The translations under genes were made by a program, and so were the position numbers. A DNA stretch of 64,000 nucleotides from Aphrocallistes beatrix (lineage: Eukaryota > Porifera > Hexactinellida > Sceptrulophora > Aphrocallistidae): NCBI GenBank assembly GCA_963281255.1, contig OY725499.1, forward strand, positions 558,001-622,000. Reading direction: 5' to 3'. Below, piece after piece: positions 32,730 to 42,639 of the stretch. The notes beneath the pieces are model-generated. The model saw only the letters and a program-made list of their open reading frames with translations, did not search any database and was not told where the DNA came from. Position 1 is the first letter of the stretch. Each line of letters starts with the position of its first letter.

Positions 32730-33662
32730 ATGGCAGTTCGATATCCCGACACTCCACAGACCGTAGACCCCGCAGAGATACACAATAACTTTCTCTTCGA
32801 CCATCTGACCGCTTGTGTGAACCGAGGACGAGCCCCAGGAGAACTCTCCTACCCTCATTCAGTCTCAGTGGATTCCAATACGAACCAAATTTATGTCACT
32901 GAAGGATTTTACGTAGAGGAGGGACCTAATGATCCTGAAGCATGTCTCAATAGCATCGCACGTGTGTCAATCTTCTCAGAGATGGGAGAGTTCATAGACA
33001 CGTTCTCACATCCAGACATGAAGTGGCCCTGGGGTATAGTGATTCACAGAAACAATGTGTATGTGACAGACACAGTAGAACACTCCGTATTCCATTTCAA
33101 AGTGGAAGACTTCCGTCTCGTTGCTAGGCTAGGGGGCAGAGGGTCTGGAATTGGACAGTTCGATAGTCCTAGACAACTCACAGTCTCTACCGACGGCGGT
33201 GTTTTCATCACTGATTGTAACAACAATCGAATCCAAATCCTAGATGGCGACCTCCAATACCAGCGCTATATCTCACACCACTCTATGAGATATCCTTGTG
33301 ACGTCAAACTGACACCAGACGAAGTATACATTCTCTGCCAATCCTCTCCCTTCATTAAAGTCTTTTCTCACACCGGAAATCTAAGTCGATCCATAATTAC
33401 ACGTCATAATATTGGAATGCAAGTTTGGCCTTCCTTCTTTTGTCTGGATGCTAACAGTAATTTACTTCTCAGTTATCGTTTGGATCATCAAACCAAAATA
33501 TTCTCAAAAGAAGGAACACTCCTCCACACTTTAGGGAAATATGGTCGTAAAGCGGGAAGATTCTATTTTCCACAAGGAATAGCTCTCATTAACAATCGAA
33601 AGTTAGTTATTGTGTCTAGGAGTAGGAACTACAGTCTGCAAATATTTTCTAGTACTACATAG
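32730..33662 (+). CDS. NHL-repeat beta-propeller protein (310 aa)
   Basis: An intronless, intact ORF. After a short N-terminus (MAVRYPDTPQTVDPAEIHNN) come about six NHL-type blades with the pattern GxFxxPxGIAxxxxGxxxVxDxxNxRIQIF. Examples are GELSYPHSVSVDSNTNQIYV, GIGQFDSPRQLTVSTDGGVF followed by ITDCNNNRIQIL, and GRKAGRFYFPQGIALINNRK. There is no RING, B-box, signal peptide or membrane segment, so it is a stand-alone propeller, unlike TRIM-NHL ubiquitin ligases. Such propellers usually bind RNA or protein; the partner here is unknown. Two degraded copies follow on the same strand. The start is fixed by the TATA box and by conservation with the copy at 34354. Confidence 0.85.
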   Translation: MAVRYPDTPQTVDPAEIHNNFLFDHLTACVNRGRAPGELSYPHSVSVDSNTNQIYVTEGFYVEEGPNDPEACLNSIARVSIFSEMGEFIDTFSHPDMKWPWGIVIHRNNVYVTDTVEHSVFHFKVEDFRLVARLGGRGSGIGQFDSPRQLTVSTDGGVFITDCNNNRIQILDGDLQYQRYISHHSMRYPCDVKLTPDEVYILCQSSPFIKVFSHTGNLSRSIITRHNIGMQVWPSFFCLDANSNLLLSYRLDHQTKIFSKEGTLLHTLGKYGRKAGRFYFPQGIALINNRKLVIVSRSRNYSLQIFSSTT

Positions 33663-33943
33663 GTGTTAGTTCTTTGAGTCTGCTGTAATAATATGTTAGA
33701 TCTTTTAATTACACAAGACTGAACCAAATATAAACTCCGTTCTAATCTCTGCGATCTATTTTATAATATCATAACTAATTAAACAAATGTTTCTTATTTA
33801 CCACTTAACTCTGCCACTGGGACACTAGTCATAGAACTCGATTAGAAGGTTCGGATGAGACATAATCTTTTGCAACTTAAAATGTGTTATATTTAAATCA
33901 GATAGTTTATGTTACGACCGTTCATATTTGTACAGTTTTCAAA

Positions 33944-34246
33944 GACTCCAATAAAACATAATTTATGTTGCAGAAGGATATTTGGTTATGAAAGAAATCA
34001 AAACAAAATGGCACATTGTCGATATTGATGATTCATATTCAATGATTCATAGATACAATGTGTATGTAACGTACATAGTAGAAGACCCCGTACTCCATTT
34101 CAAGGTAGTAGCAGGCTTTGGTATCGTTGCTAAGCTAGGGGAGGGGGTAGAGGGTCTGGAGTCCAAATCTTGGATTGCGACCTCCACTACCAGCGACACA
34201 TCTCACACCACTCCTTGAGATTTCCTTGTGACATCAAAATGACACT
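33944..34246 (+). pseudogene. NHL gene fragment
   Basis: It matches the middle of the intact NHL gene with many changes: NVYVTYIVEDPVLHFKV corresponds to NVYVTDTVEHSVFHFKV, and the end (ACCACTCCTTGAGATTTCCT) matches the blade-four region. Blades at both ends are missing. Confidence 0.7.
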
Positions 34247-34259
34247 TGATATACTCTCC

Positions 34260-34267
34260 TATAAATA
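34260..34267 (+). promoter_or_regulatory. duplicated TATA box of the NHL pseudogene
   Basis: TATAAATA sits in a segment (CTCTCCTATAAATAGACACG) that copies the promoter and 5'-UTR of the intact NHL gene, 87 bp before the pseudogene ATG. Confidence 0.5.
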
Positions 34268-34353
34268 GACACGAGACACAATCTCTAGCATTCATCCAAC
34301 TAACCACTCTCCTTTCTTACTAGCAATAGATTGAACATATTTATAGTATCAAA

Positions 34354-35788
34354 ATGGCAGCTCGACTTCCCGGTATTCCACAAACCGTAGACTGCGCGCA
34401 GAGATACATGTAAACCATTTACAGTAGAACCTCTATATGTGGGGTCTCTATATGTGGGGGGACCTCTATAAGTGGGGCAATTTTTTGACATCTTTGCTCA
34501 TTTCCATACAGATAAACCTCCATAAGTGGGGAAGTGCCATTATGCGGGGAATGGGGGTGACTTTTAGGCTAATAATACCTCACGACACTAAGATTAACCT
34601 CTATATGTGGGGAATATGATAGGAGTTTTTCTATGCGAAATTGGATATTAATCAAAACAACTGTTCACAGATGAATCGGAACTTGGGATTGTGCTATACC
34701 ATTTGCTGGAAATTTCGTGTCTCACAAATCAACCCTTTCTCATATCATTACACCCTTAATAAACCATTAAAAAATCGTAAGAAAGTAATAATAAATTTTA
34801 GGGAAAGTAGAATAGAGAATTCTCATAGTAATACTAAGGCAAGCTTGTTTTATGGGAATATTACAATTGGAATCATAAGTGGGGAATGGGGGAGTATCAT
34901 CATGCTAGCCGGCCCAACCTCCCCCACTTATAGAGGTTCTACTGTATTTGATCATCTGACCGCTTGTGTCAAGTTTGGACATACTCCGGGAAAACTCTGG
35001 TGTCCTCATGCTGTCACAGTAGACTCCAATTCAAACCAAATCTATGTCGTAGAAGGATTGTATTTAACGGAAGGTTTTCGTAACATCGCTCGTGTGTCAA
35101 TCTTCTTAGAGACGGGGGAGTTCCTAAACACGTTTTCACTTCAGCACATGAAGGAACCATACGGTATAGCGATCCACAGAGACAACGTGTATGTAACGGA
35201 CATAGTGGAACACTCCGTATTCCATTTCAAAGTGGAAGCTTCCGTTTCGTTGGTAGGGTAGGGGGCAGAGGGTCTGGTGTTGGACAGTTTGATCAGCCTT
35301 GCCAACTCGCGGTCTCCACCAACAGAGATCTCTTCGTCACTGATCGCTACAACGATCGAGTCCAAATCCTGGGTAGTGACCTCAGCTACCAGCGACACAT
35401 CTCACAACACTCCATGAGATGTCCTTCTGACGTCAAACTGACAACAGACAAAGTGTTTGTTCTCTGCAGAACTTCTCCTTGCGTTAAAGTTTCTTATCCA
35501 GGAGAACTAATACGATCCCTAGTTACATATGGAAGTATTGGAATGCAGGTCATAGAGCCGTCTTTCTTTTGTCTGGATGCAAACAGTAATTTACTCCTCA
35601 GTGATTGGCATGATCATCAAATCAAAATATTTTCCAGAGAAGGAGCACTCCTCCATACTTTAGGGAAACAAGGTCATGGCGTGGGAATGTTTTATGTTCC
35701 AAAAGGAATGACTATCACTAACAATCTAAAATTAGTTGTTGTGTCTAATAATAGTATTTACAGTCTTCAAATATTTTCTATTGACTAG
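34354..35788 (+). pseudogene. second NHL gene, disrupted by a MITE and a frameshift
   Basis: It starts MAARLPGIPQTVD, then reaches a stop near 34411. A 523-bp element is inserted at 34422-34944. The frame resumes as FDHLTACVKFGHTPGKLWCP (34950) and runs to about 35235, where one base is missing relative to the intact gene (GAAGCTTCCG for GAAGACTTCCG). The last part, 35414-35788, is open (MRCPSDVKLTTDKV to YSLQIFSID). It is clearly a tandem duplicate of the gene at 32730. Confidence 0.85.
34422..34944. mobile_element. pogo-like MITE inside the NHL pseudogene
   Basis: The inverted ends CAGTAGAACCTCTATATGTG and CACTTATAGAGGTTCTACTG are flanked by TA (34420-34421 and 34945-34946). The interior repeats CTCCATAAGTGGGG-like words and has no transposase. 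The gene sequence on both sides is contiguous in the intact NHL gene, which defines the insertion exactly. Confidence 0.9.
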
Positions 35789-36735
35789 AGGTGTTAGTTC
35801 TGTTTGTGTATTATAGTATAATAACTAATTAAACATATGTTTTCTTATTCAACAAGAATAGACCCATTTTAGTACAATTTGTATGTAAAATAATAAAGTA
35901 TTGAAATAGTTTTGTCCGATTGGTGTATTAGTAAACTTTTGATATAGTAAGTATTGGATATTGTTATAGTGCCGTGGACAGGGAATTTTTGGTCTAGTAT
36001 CACTATATACAATGAATCTAGTATAGAATGTCATCGACTGGGGTACCCCAAACCATTATCATTATGTATAATATCTACTGTATTTACATACAAAATAAAT
36101 AAAAAAATAAAATTATTTTAAATAAATTCTAACTATTTTTAGTGCGGCTCCTATAGGGAGATGCCCTTATGGCATGGACGGAGTATCTCGTCCGTCCGTA
36201 TGTATATATGTATGTCCATACCCGCGCTACTGCGAAATCTAACTGTCCAATTTTTACCAAATTTCGCATGTAGGACCTCTTTATGGTGTAGATGTGCACC
36301 GTCATCATTTTTTTGCAAAATCTCATCACTTCCGGTTTTTATGAGTATATATTCATATTTTAACACCTCCACTGTAAAGCTTTGTTTAAAGATATAAGTA
36401 CGATCTCAACGACTAATGTAGGGTGTTCCACGTAGGATCTGATTTTCGCACTTTGAGAGCAATAATATGAATATTTTATGAGTTTCTAACATATGTGTAT
36501 ATATACATATTTTCACACCGTGAGATTGGTAATTCATGATGTAATCCGATATTTATATCACATGTTCCTTCGAGTCACTTGCTGGAGCTGCACTATCGGT
36601 CTGTCGACCGACATTTATTATTAATAAATTTATTTGTATATTAATAACTACAGTGGAACCTGTATATAGCAGGTGATTGTCTTAATCCCCAAAATCATAG
36701 GCGTCGGGAATGGGCCCGCCGGCCCTTGGGGCCGC
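35789..36735. other. AT-rich intergenic stretch, no gene seen
   Basis: No supported gene. At 36138-36200 the words CTTATGGCATGGACGG and CGTCCGTCCG resemble a stretch at about 7225-7285 in the CDK9 intron, so this is probably a repeat-element fragment. Confidence 0.4.
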
Positions 36736-36739
36736 TCGG

Positions 36740-37170
36740 CCCGTATTCTGCAGAGAGAGAATCCTCTTTGACTTGACAGTCTTTCAGCTTGGACTGATCT
36801 CGATTGGGTCTTGGAACACCATGGAGGTGCACGCTGTCCTCTGTGTCAGTTTCTCCTCCCCGCTTCCTCGAGGTACCTCGCGAAGAAATCTTGACCGGTT
36901 CCCCGGAGTCCACGGCATCTCGCGAAAGTTTGCAGCGGCGAGAAACTAGTCCTCCACTGACTGGGTCGAGCCTCTCCTTCAGGTAGAGAATGCCTACACG
37001 AGATGTCCTCTCTAGGGGAAACCAGAATAATATCGACTGGAATAAAAGTCAATTTTGAAGTGATTTGGGGTATTTCTTTGGGCATTCTTATTCCAGTCGA
37101 TCCTATTCAGTCAACTCTTCTCTAGGGCACATAACACGACTTCTCTTCTACTCTGTCCCGTTTCAGGTAC
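36740..37170 (-). mobile_element. inverted 5' segment of Gypsy element C
   Basis: The sequence is the reverse complement of about 50760-51160, the region just before gag in Gypsy D. Shared words are CTCTAGGGGAAACCAGAATA, GTGCACGCTGTCCTCTGTGT and CTGTCCCGTTTCAGGTAC-like sequence. It lies in the opposite orientation to the rest of element C at 37750. Confidence 0.75.
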
Positions 37171-37749
37171 GCCGGTAGGAGTTTCACTGCGAGCTTGTCT
37201 TCCAGTGCTGACACGGCGTCCGTGAACAGTGCTGCCAGGCCGCGATCGTCTGTCCTTCGAGAATCGCAAGACATCCCTGAATTTAGTACTACGGGCATTC
37301 AATATACACAATCGTTTTTGCGATATTTTGTGACTTTAAAACTGTGTACAACGGCCATCACCTGTTTATAACGGCCATTACCTATCTATACCGGCCATCA
37401 CAGTTTTCACGTTTTAATGTGTTTATTACAGGACCTATTACGAACGATAAACAAGTTTCATGTAATTACTAGTACTTCAAGTAATGGATTTCTAATAACT
37501 TATATTTATTGCACTACATTGATACATTTTGGGCATAGGCGTAGGATCCACCCTGCCACCGGGCATGGGCCGGGCTCTACCCGGCTCTACCCCGCATCGT
37601 CGGTTATGGGTCGGATAGGCCCGGAGGGCCTACCTGGGTGGGTAAAAGCTTAAGCGATACATTCCCAAAGTCCTAGAACCGTGTATCAGGCAGTATTATG
37701 TATTATGCCGTGAATGTAGCGGCCCAATCACTGGGCCGACTCCGGAGCC

Positions 37750-39108
37750 GACGCACTTCAATTTCAGTTCAGTGCTGAAGAAACTGTTTTGGAAGAAAAA
37801 TGGATTCCTACAGACCACGGGTATCGCGCGATATGTGTCGCCACCGTGAAGGGAGACGAAGGAGAGCAAACTCATGGGAGGAGCGATGGATCAGATGAAG
37901 GAGAACGCGAAGAGTTCGGAGTTCACGTAGTCGCTACACGGAAATACAGGAGTTCAGGAAGGAGGCAGGCACCGAGATGTTACGCCTGCGGTTCGACTAA
38001 GCAGCTTATCCGCGCTTATCCGAACAGATTCTGCTCAACATGTGGAGAGACAGCCACAGACCGCCAGAAAGTAGCAGCGCACTCGATACGGAGCAAACAC
38101 AACCTCATTGACATGTCCACCGTGCGACAGCTGTGTTGGAGGGAAAGGTGATGGTCGCACTCTGCCGGCTGTGCAACAACCCGGTAAGAGTTTGCGGACA
38201 CCTCGACGTCACCGTTCTGTTTGGATCGCTGGATGGTGTAGTGGAACGATTGCAGTTCTGGACAGCATGGAGCCGACTCTATTGCTCGGTAGAGAGTTTA
38301 TGGAACGCCAGGGACAGTCACGTTAGCTTGGGAGAGGGTCGAGTTGGTTTAGGTCGTATTTGTGTGTCGGCAGTGTTTACTCAGGGAGCAACCCCACTGG
38401 CTAGAGCAATGGTAGCAGGACAGAACGGAGATGTCAACCCGGTGGAGGGCCAAGCCAAGGAATCGCCTCGGACGAGTTGAAGGGAGAGGAGAGAGCAGGC
38501 TTGGAAACCTGGTAGCAGAGTCTGGTGGTGTTTTCCCATAATCATAAGCGGCTGGCAAGATGTAAGCTAGAAGAGGAGCACAGGATCTGACTCAAGACGC
38601 AGCTCCTCAGAATCACGTCCTAGACGCTTACCACTCCATTGGAACCGAAATAGCGAACCAGCTGGAAGAAATGATCGCGGCTGACACTCCCATTTGTCGT
38701 CCTAGTCAGTCGCCCTGGACATCGGACGTTGCACTCGTTATGAAGAAAGATGGGAAGATGAGGTTCACGGTCGAATACCGAAGGCTGAATGCAGGTACCA
38801 AGCGAGACGAATATAGCCACCGAACCCTCAGTCCAGATTGGACAAGCTGGAGGGAAGCCAATACTTTCAAAGTTAGACATCACCTCCGTCTACTGGACGA
38901 TCCAATAGCATCAGGGGACTAGAGAAGACCACCTTTACACGCCGCGGGATGTACGAGATGCTCGTCATTCATTTCAGTCTGTGCAACGCCCAGGCGATAT
39001 TCCAGAGGTGATGGACGCTATTCTACAGGACTCCCACTGTGAGAGTAACGTACACGACATATTGGTGTTTCCCCGGACTTCCAGACACACCGGAGTCCTT
39101 CCATGTAT
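37750..39108 (+). mobile_element. broken Ty3/Gypsy retrotransposon C (gag zinc knuckle, protease, reverse transcriptase)
   Basis: The gag part (37789-38090) has a CCHC knuckle-like run (CYACGSTKQLIRAYPNRFC). A protease-like piece near 38095 reads HNLIDMSTVRQLC, with LLGREFMERQ later. The RT start lies at 38640-38880 ([20 protein letters not shown]), then FTRRGMYEMLVIHFSLCNAQ near 38940 and YVHDILVFP near 39052, in place of the usual Y-DD box. Frame breaks and an altered catalytic box show it is inactive. It abuts a PRPF6 exon relic at 39109. Confidence 0.75.
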
Positions 39109-39419
39109 ACCTGTATAGCCTCCTTAAACTCCCCCTTCTGCTCTAATATATGTCCGTGCATCATCCACAGTTTCGCATTATCAGGATACTTCTGAATCTC
39201 CTCATTTATAGCTGATCCGCTTCCTCAAAGTTTTTCAGAGCCCATTCCAACTTGCGGACACTGCGTGTCCACAGAGAACGAATAATTTCTCAAATGGATC
39301 CGAAGATATAATATTCGAAATCTACAGGACTAAAAACCCCAAGTCAACCGTTGAAAGCTAGTTTCTAGCCTATTCCTGTAATTGATTGACTTTTTGTATA
39401 TATTGTAAAACAAAAGTGA

Positions 39420-39811
39420 ACAAATAATTTATCATATAGATCTGAAAATATGATATTTGAAATCTACGCCCTTAAAAACACCATGTCAACCGTTGGAAGC
39501 AAGTCTAGCTTCATTTTCAAAATTCGTCAATCGTGTGAAAACGTGTATATAAAGGTGTGAAAATATACACATGACCATTTTTATTGTTATACACTATAAT
39601 ATAATGAGGACATGTATATAAGTTATTACTAACAATGGTAGCATACAATAGTGTTGTACAATGAAAATAATTTGCAGCATGCTGCGTTTTAATTTGCAGC
39701 ACGTCGCGTTGTCAAAAATATGCTTTAAACTTGCTTTCAACGGTTGACATGGGTTTTCAGGGGTGTAGATTTCGAATATCATATTTTCAGATCCATATGA
39801 TAAATTATTTG
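39420..39811. repeat. fold-back repeat between PRPF6 exon relics
   Basis: The arms 39420-39504 and 39728-39811 are complementary (ATTTATCATATAGATCTGAA with TTCAGATCCATATGATAAAT; TGTCAACCGTTGG with CAACGGTTGACA). A partial direct copy of the left arm lies at about 39292-39365. Confidence 0.7.
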
Positions 39812-39948
39812 TATATATTTGTCATCGAGCCACTGACTCTTCCGCGACTCAGCCTCCACTCCAATCTCCAGCACACAACAGCTTGGCTGGTCAACGTACT
39901 GCCAGTCTTATCGCAGTCGAGCGCCTGAGAAGTATAAATAGGTAATTA

Positions 39949-40135
39949 CAGTCGATTCCGGTGAATAGAGTCACTGTGTAATTGGGTCAACTGTTTAATC
40001 GTGCCACTTTTGGCAGGACTGGAATAGCTCTCAAACATAGAAGCTAATACAAAATATTTTCGGATAATAGGGTTCTACGCTTGATCGGGCAAAATATCCT
40101 CTGACCGATGTGACTCTATTAAGCGGAATCTACTG
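39949..40135. mobile_element. pogo-like MITE, TA duplication
   Basis: The ends CAGTCGATTCCGGTGAATAG and ATTAAGCGGAATCTACTG are inverted and bracketed by TA (39947-39948 and 40136-40137). The element is 187 bp, non-coding, and sits between PRPF6 exon relics. Confidence 0.8.
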
Positions 40136-40599
40136 TAATTCGCAGTGAAGCGCAATGATGAATTAACTCTTTTCAGCCACTGTTCCGGTTAATCTCTACG
40201 CCATTGGACAGCAAGGAACTGATGGCTCTGTATATAATGGTCTTAACCATGTCCGCATTCTTGTGTGCTTCTTCAAGTTTATCTGCTGTTAACCAGATCT
40301 GCCTCTCAGTAGGAATCTTCTCTCGAGCCATATTCAGCACTTTTCTTGCATTCTCATACGTTTCTAGCTTTGCCAGAGCCACCTAGAGGTTAACAGAGGT
40401 GGGGCAGCATTCCACAGTCCAGCTAAGCAGGATGCGTGCATCGTCAGGCTCCTCCAGCTTCACAGCCTCTTTCCAAAGAGCCACACTCGTGGGGACGTGT
40501 TCTAAAGCCTTCCTCAGAACTCTCTTCTTGTTTAACACCTCTGCTTCTAATTCAGAGGCTTTCACCTATAAACGTACACTCTGTGGAATTTGTCTATGA

Positions 40600-41069
40600 T
40601 AGATAGCAGGTAATCTTCCAGCAAAAGTCACCTTAGTATTAACTGTAGAATGCCTACAGTGTCCCCGATATCATGGATGTCTCGCAGTCATTTCAATGGC
40701 ACTGAAACCATATAAATGCTAAGCATTCTATAACTCAATTTCTCATCAAGAAAGTACATAAAAGGCATGCTTAATTTCGGGGACGGGATCCCGTCCTAGA
40801 AATTAGCCCAAGAATAGCATATTAATTTACTGAAAAAAAATACCCTGGAATTCATAGCGACGATAGTAGGCTGGTAAAAAGAAGTGGTCACGGAATTTTA
40901 GGCAAATGGCAATGTAATTATGGCAGTTTTACGAGTTTACTATAGTTTGTCGCAGCTTCGGCGTTTTGACTGGAACTCCTATTCAACCAGATACGTATAT
41001 AAATAAATGAATGAATACACATTTCATATTTTATTAAACAAATTTATTGCATAAACATATTTAGATTCC
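40600..41069. other. intergenic stretch before the cupin gene
   Basis: A copy of the GGGACGGGATCCCGTCC repeat lies near 40778-40800 (same family as the MITE at 6165). Otherwise nothing recognisable. Confidence 0.4.
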
Positions 41070-41569
41070 ATGGCAGATGGAAAAGAAACTCCTCTTGAAG
41101 AATTGATCAGAGAGTTACACCTCCAAAGACACCCAGGTGGGATGGGCTACTACATCGAGAGCTTCCGCTCTAAAGGAAACTACCAACTAGACAAGGACAC
41201 ACGTAACTACTCAGCAATGATGTACTACTTGCAACCAGGAACTGAGCACAACATGTGGCATAAACTCAAGAAGAGCGATGAATATTTCTGTTTCTATGAA
41301 GGCTCTCCTCTGCATATACAATCAAACCAGATTCGAACTGTATCAGTAGTGCCGTGCTAGGGAGAGACGTCTCCAAAGGAGAGGCATTCCATATTATGAT
41401 ACCAGCAGGCACTTGGCTTGCAGCATGGACGCAAGATGCAGAGTCTTATTCTCTTGTTGGAGTGAAAACTGCTCCGGGATTTGAATACCTGGATGCAGTA
41501 GTCGCAAAAGCTGAGGACTTGGAGCATGTGCAAGATTCACGGATTAAGCAATACTTAGCCAAGCAATGA
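41070..41569 (+). pseudogene. DUF985-type cupin, frameshifted in the middle
   Basis: 41070-41360 starts MADGKETPLEELIRELHLQR and includes HPGGMGYYIESFRSKG, a YYLQPGTEHNMWHKLKKSDE strand and FCFYEGSPLHI, the first half of a DUF985 cupin barrel. The second half, GRDVSKGEAFHIMIPAGTWL, AAW and YSLVGVKTAPGFEYLD, follows in another frame to a stop at 41569. The switch lies near 41340-41355. Together the halves make about 165 aa, the normal length, and no GT/AG intron fits. It is either one indel from functional or a sequencing error. The biochemical role of the family is poorly known. Confidence 0.75.
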
Positions 41570-42639
41570 GGTTGGAGGATACGTATCATTTATATATATG
41601 TAACTTCATTAGATGTTGAACCCATATTATCTTAATCTATGTATATTGAGCTGTTTATTCTAGCAAATCCAATGTTAATGGTCGTAATCTGTGAGTTTGT
41701 AAATTAGTATATTTTGTTCTCTAAAGTTAAATGGAGGATATAATTCCTGGAATTTTCGTTACTAGCTTTAGAAGTTTTCAACAAGTAAATTAAGTAGCTG
41801 CTGAAACATATCTTATACATTAAAACGCTAGAATTTATTTTTGGTTCCTAAAATCTAAGCTAAATTTTCACACCTCTACAAAAAAATTGGAAACAATTTT
41901 CGCACCTTATCTATTACAAAATATATGAGTACACTACCACTTCTTGCCGTTGCCGTTGCCGTTCCGTTCCAGGCTGGAGGAGCGGCCGGCCGGACTGACT
42001 CCAGTCAGGGTCTGTGTCGAGGGACGGACTGGACTCAGCTCTTTGAAAGTTGGCTGTGCGTTCAGCCAGGACGGCCGTGCGCGCGTTTCTGGAAGAGTTG
42101 GGAGGAATTTCACGCTTGCTTCTGGACGCTTATTGCGGTTTTTAGCGAATGGATTGGATTCCATTCAAATATTTGTTCGAGTCGAGAATGAGAACTAATG
42201 AGCATAAACACAACAAATCTCAACATTTCGACAAGACAACAAATCGAAAAAATACAATTAAAGTTCGCACATTAGCAATATTGCTCTATAAGCAATACAT
42301 TTTCCAGGTGTAGATTTTGAATTAGTTATATTCTCTTATTCGCAACTTTGCTTTTTAGCAACCGTTTTTTAGCAAAACTCGAATAGTTCATAGCGAATGC
42401 AATGCTTAAGTTCGGACAAGAGTGGATACTCTACAGACTACGATGGACAAATTGAAACAGGTTTTGCATGTTAGGAATAGCACATGTATCTTGTTCTATT
42501 CTGCTCCATCCCGTGTCTATGCAGAACTACACATGAACTGAACTAATACGAACAGAGATACAAAGGAATTCTTGATAGTTTCTAACAACAAATACTAAAA
42601 CGAAGTAAACAAGATTCAAACATCAAAAAATTTCGTCTT
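41570..42639. other. region between cupin and NLR2, with a short GC-rich island
   Basis: 41940-42150 is GC-rich with open frames on both strands (PLPLPFRSRLEERPAG on plus; ETRARPSWLNAQPTF on minus) that I cannot identify. At 41862-41915 the words TTTTCACACCTCTACAAAAA and GGAAACAATTTTCGCACC recur near 57527-57585. There is no supported gene. Confidence 0.35.

Larger units (their letters stand above)
39109..40568 (-). pseudogene. PRPF6: PRPF6 (U5 snRNP splicing factor) exon relics
   Basis: Three minus-strand blocks follow PRPF6 order. First, 40568-40150 reads [42 protein letters not shown], a TAG in place of Trp, then [20 protein letters not shown] and INR, with a one-base loss near 40165. Second, 39927-39817, after an acceptor CTTCTCAG, reads DCDKTGSTLTSQAVV then a shifted EIGVEAESRKSQW. 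Third, about 39290-39109 reads KLEWALKNFEEADQL and, in another frame, YPDNAKLWMMHGHILEQKGE. These are HAT/TPR-like repeats that in the living protein scaffold the tri-snRNP. Several exons are missing and two MITE-like repeats lie between the blocks, so it is a decayed genomic fragment. Confidence 0.85.
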
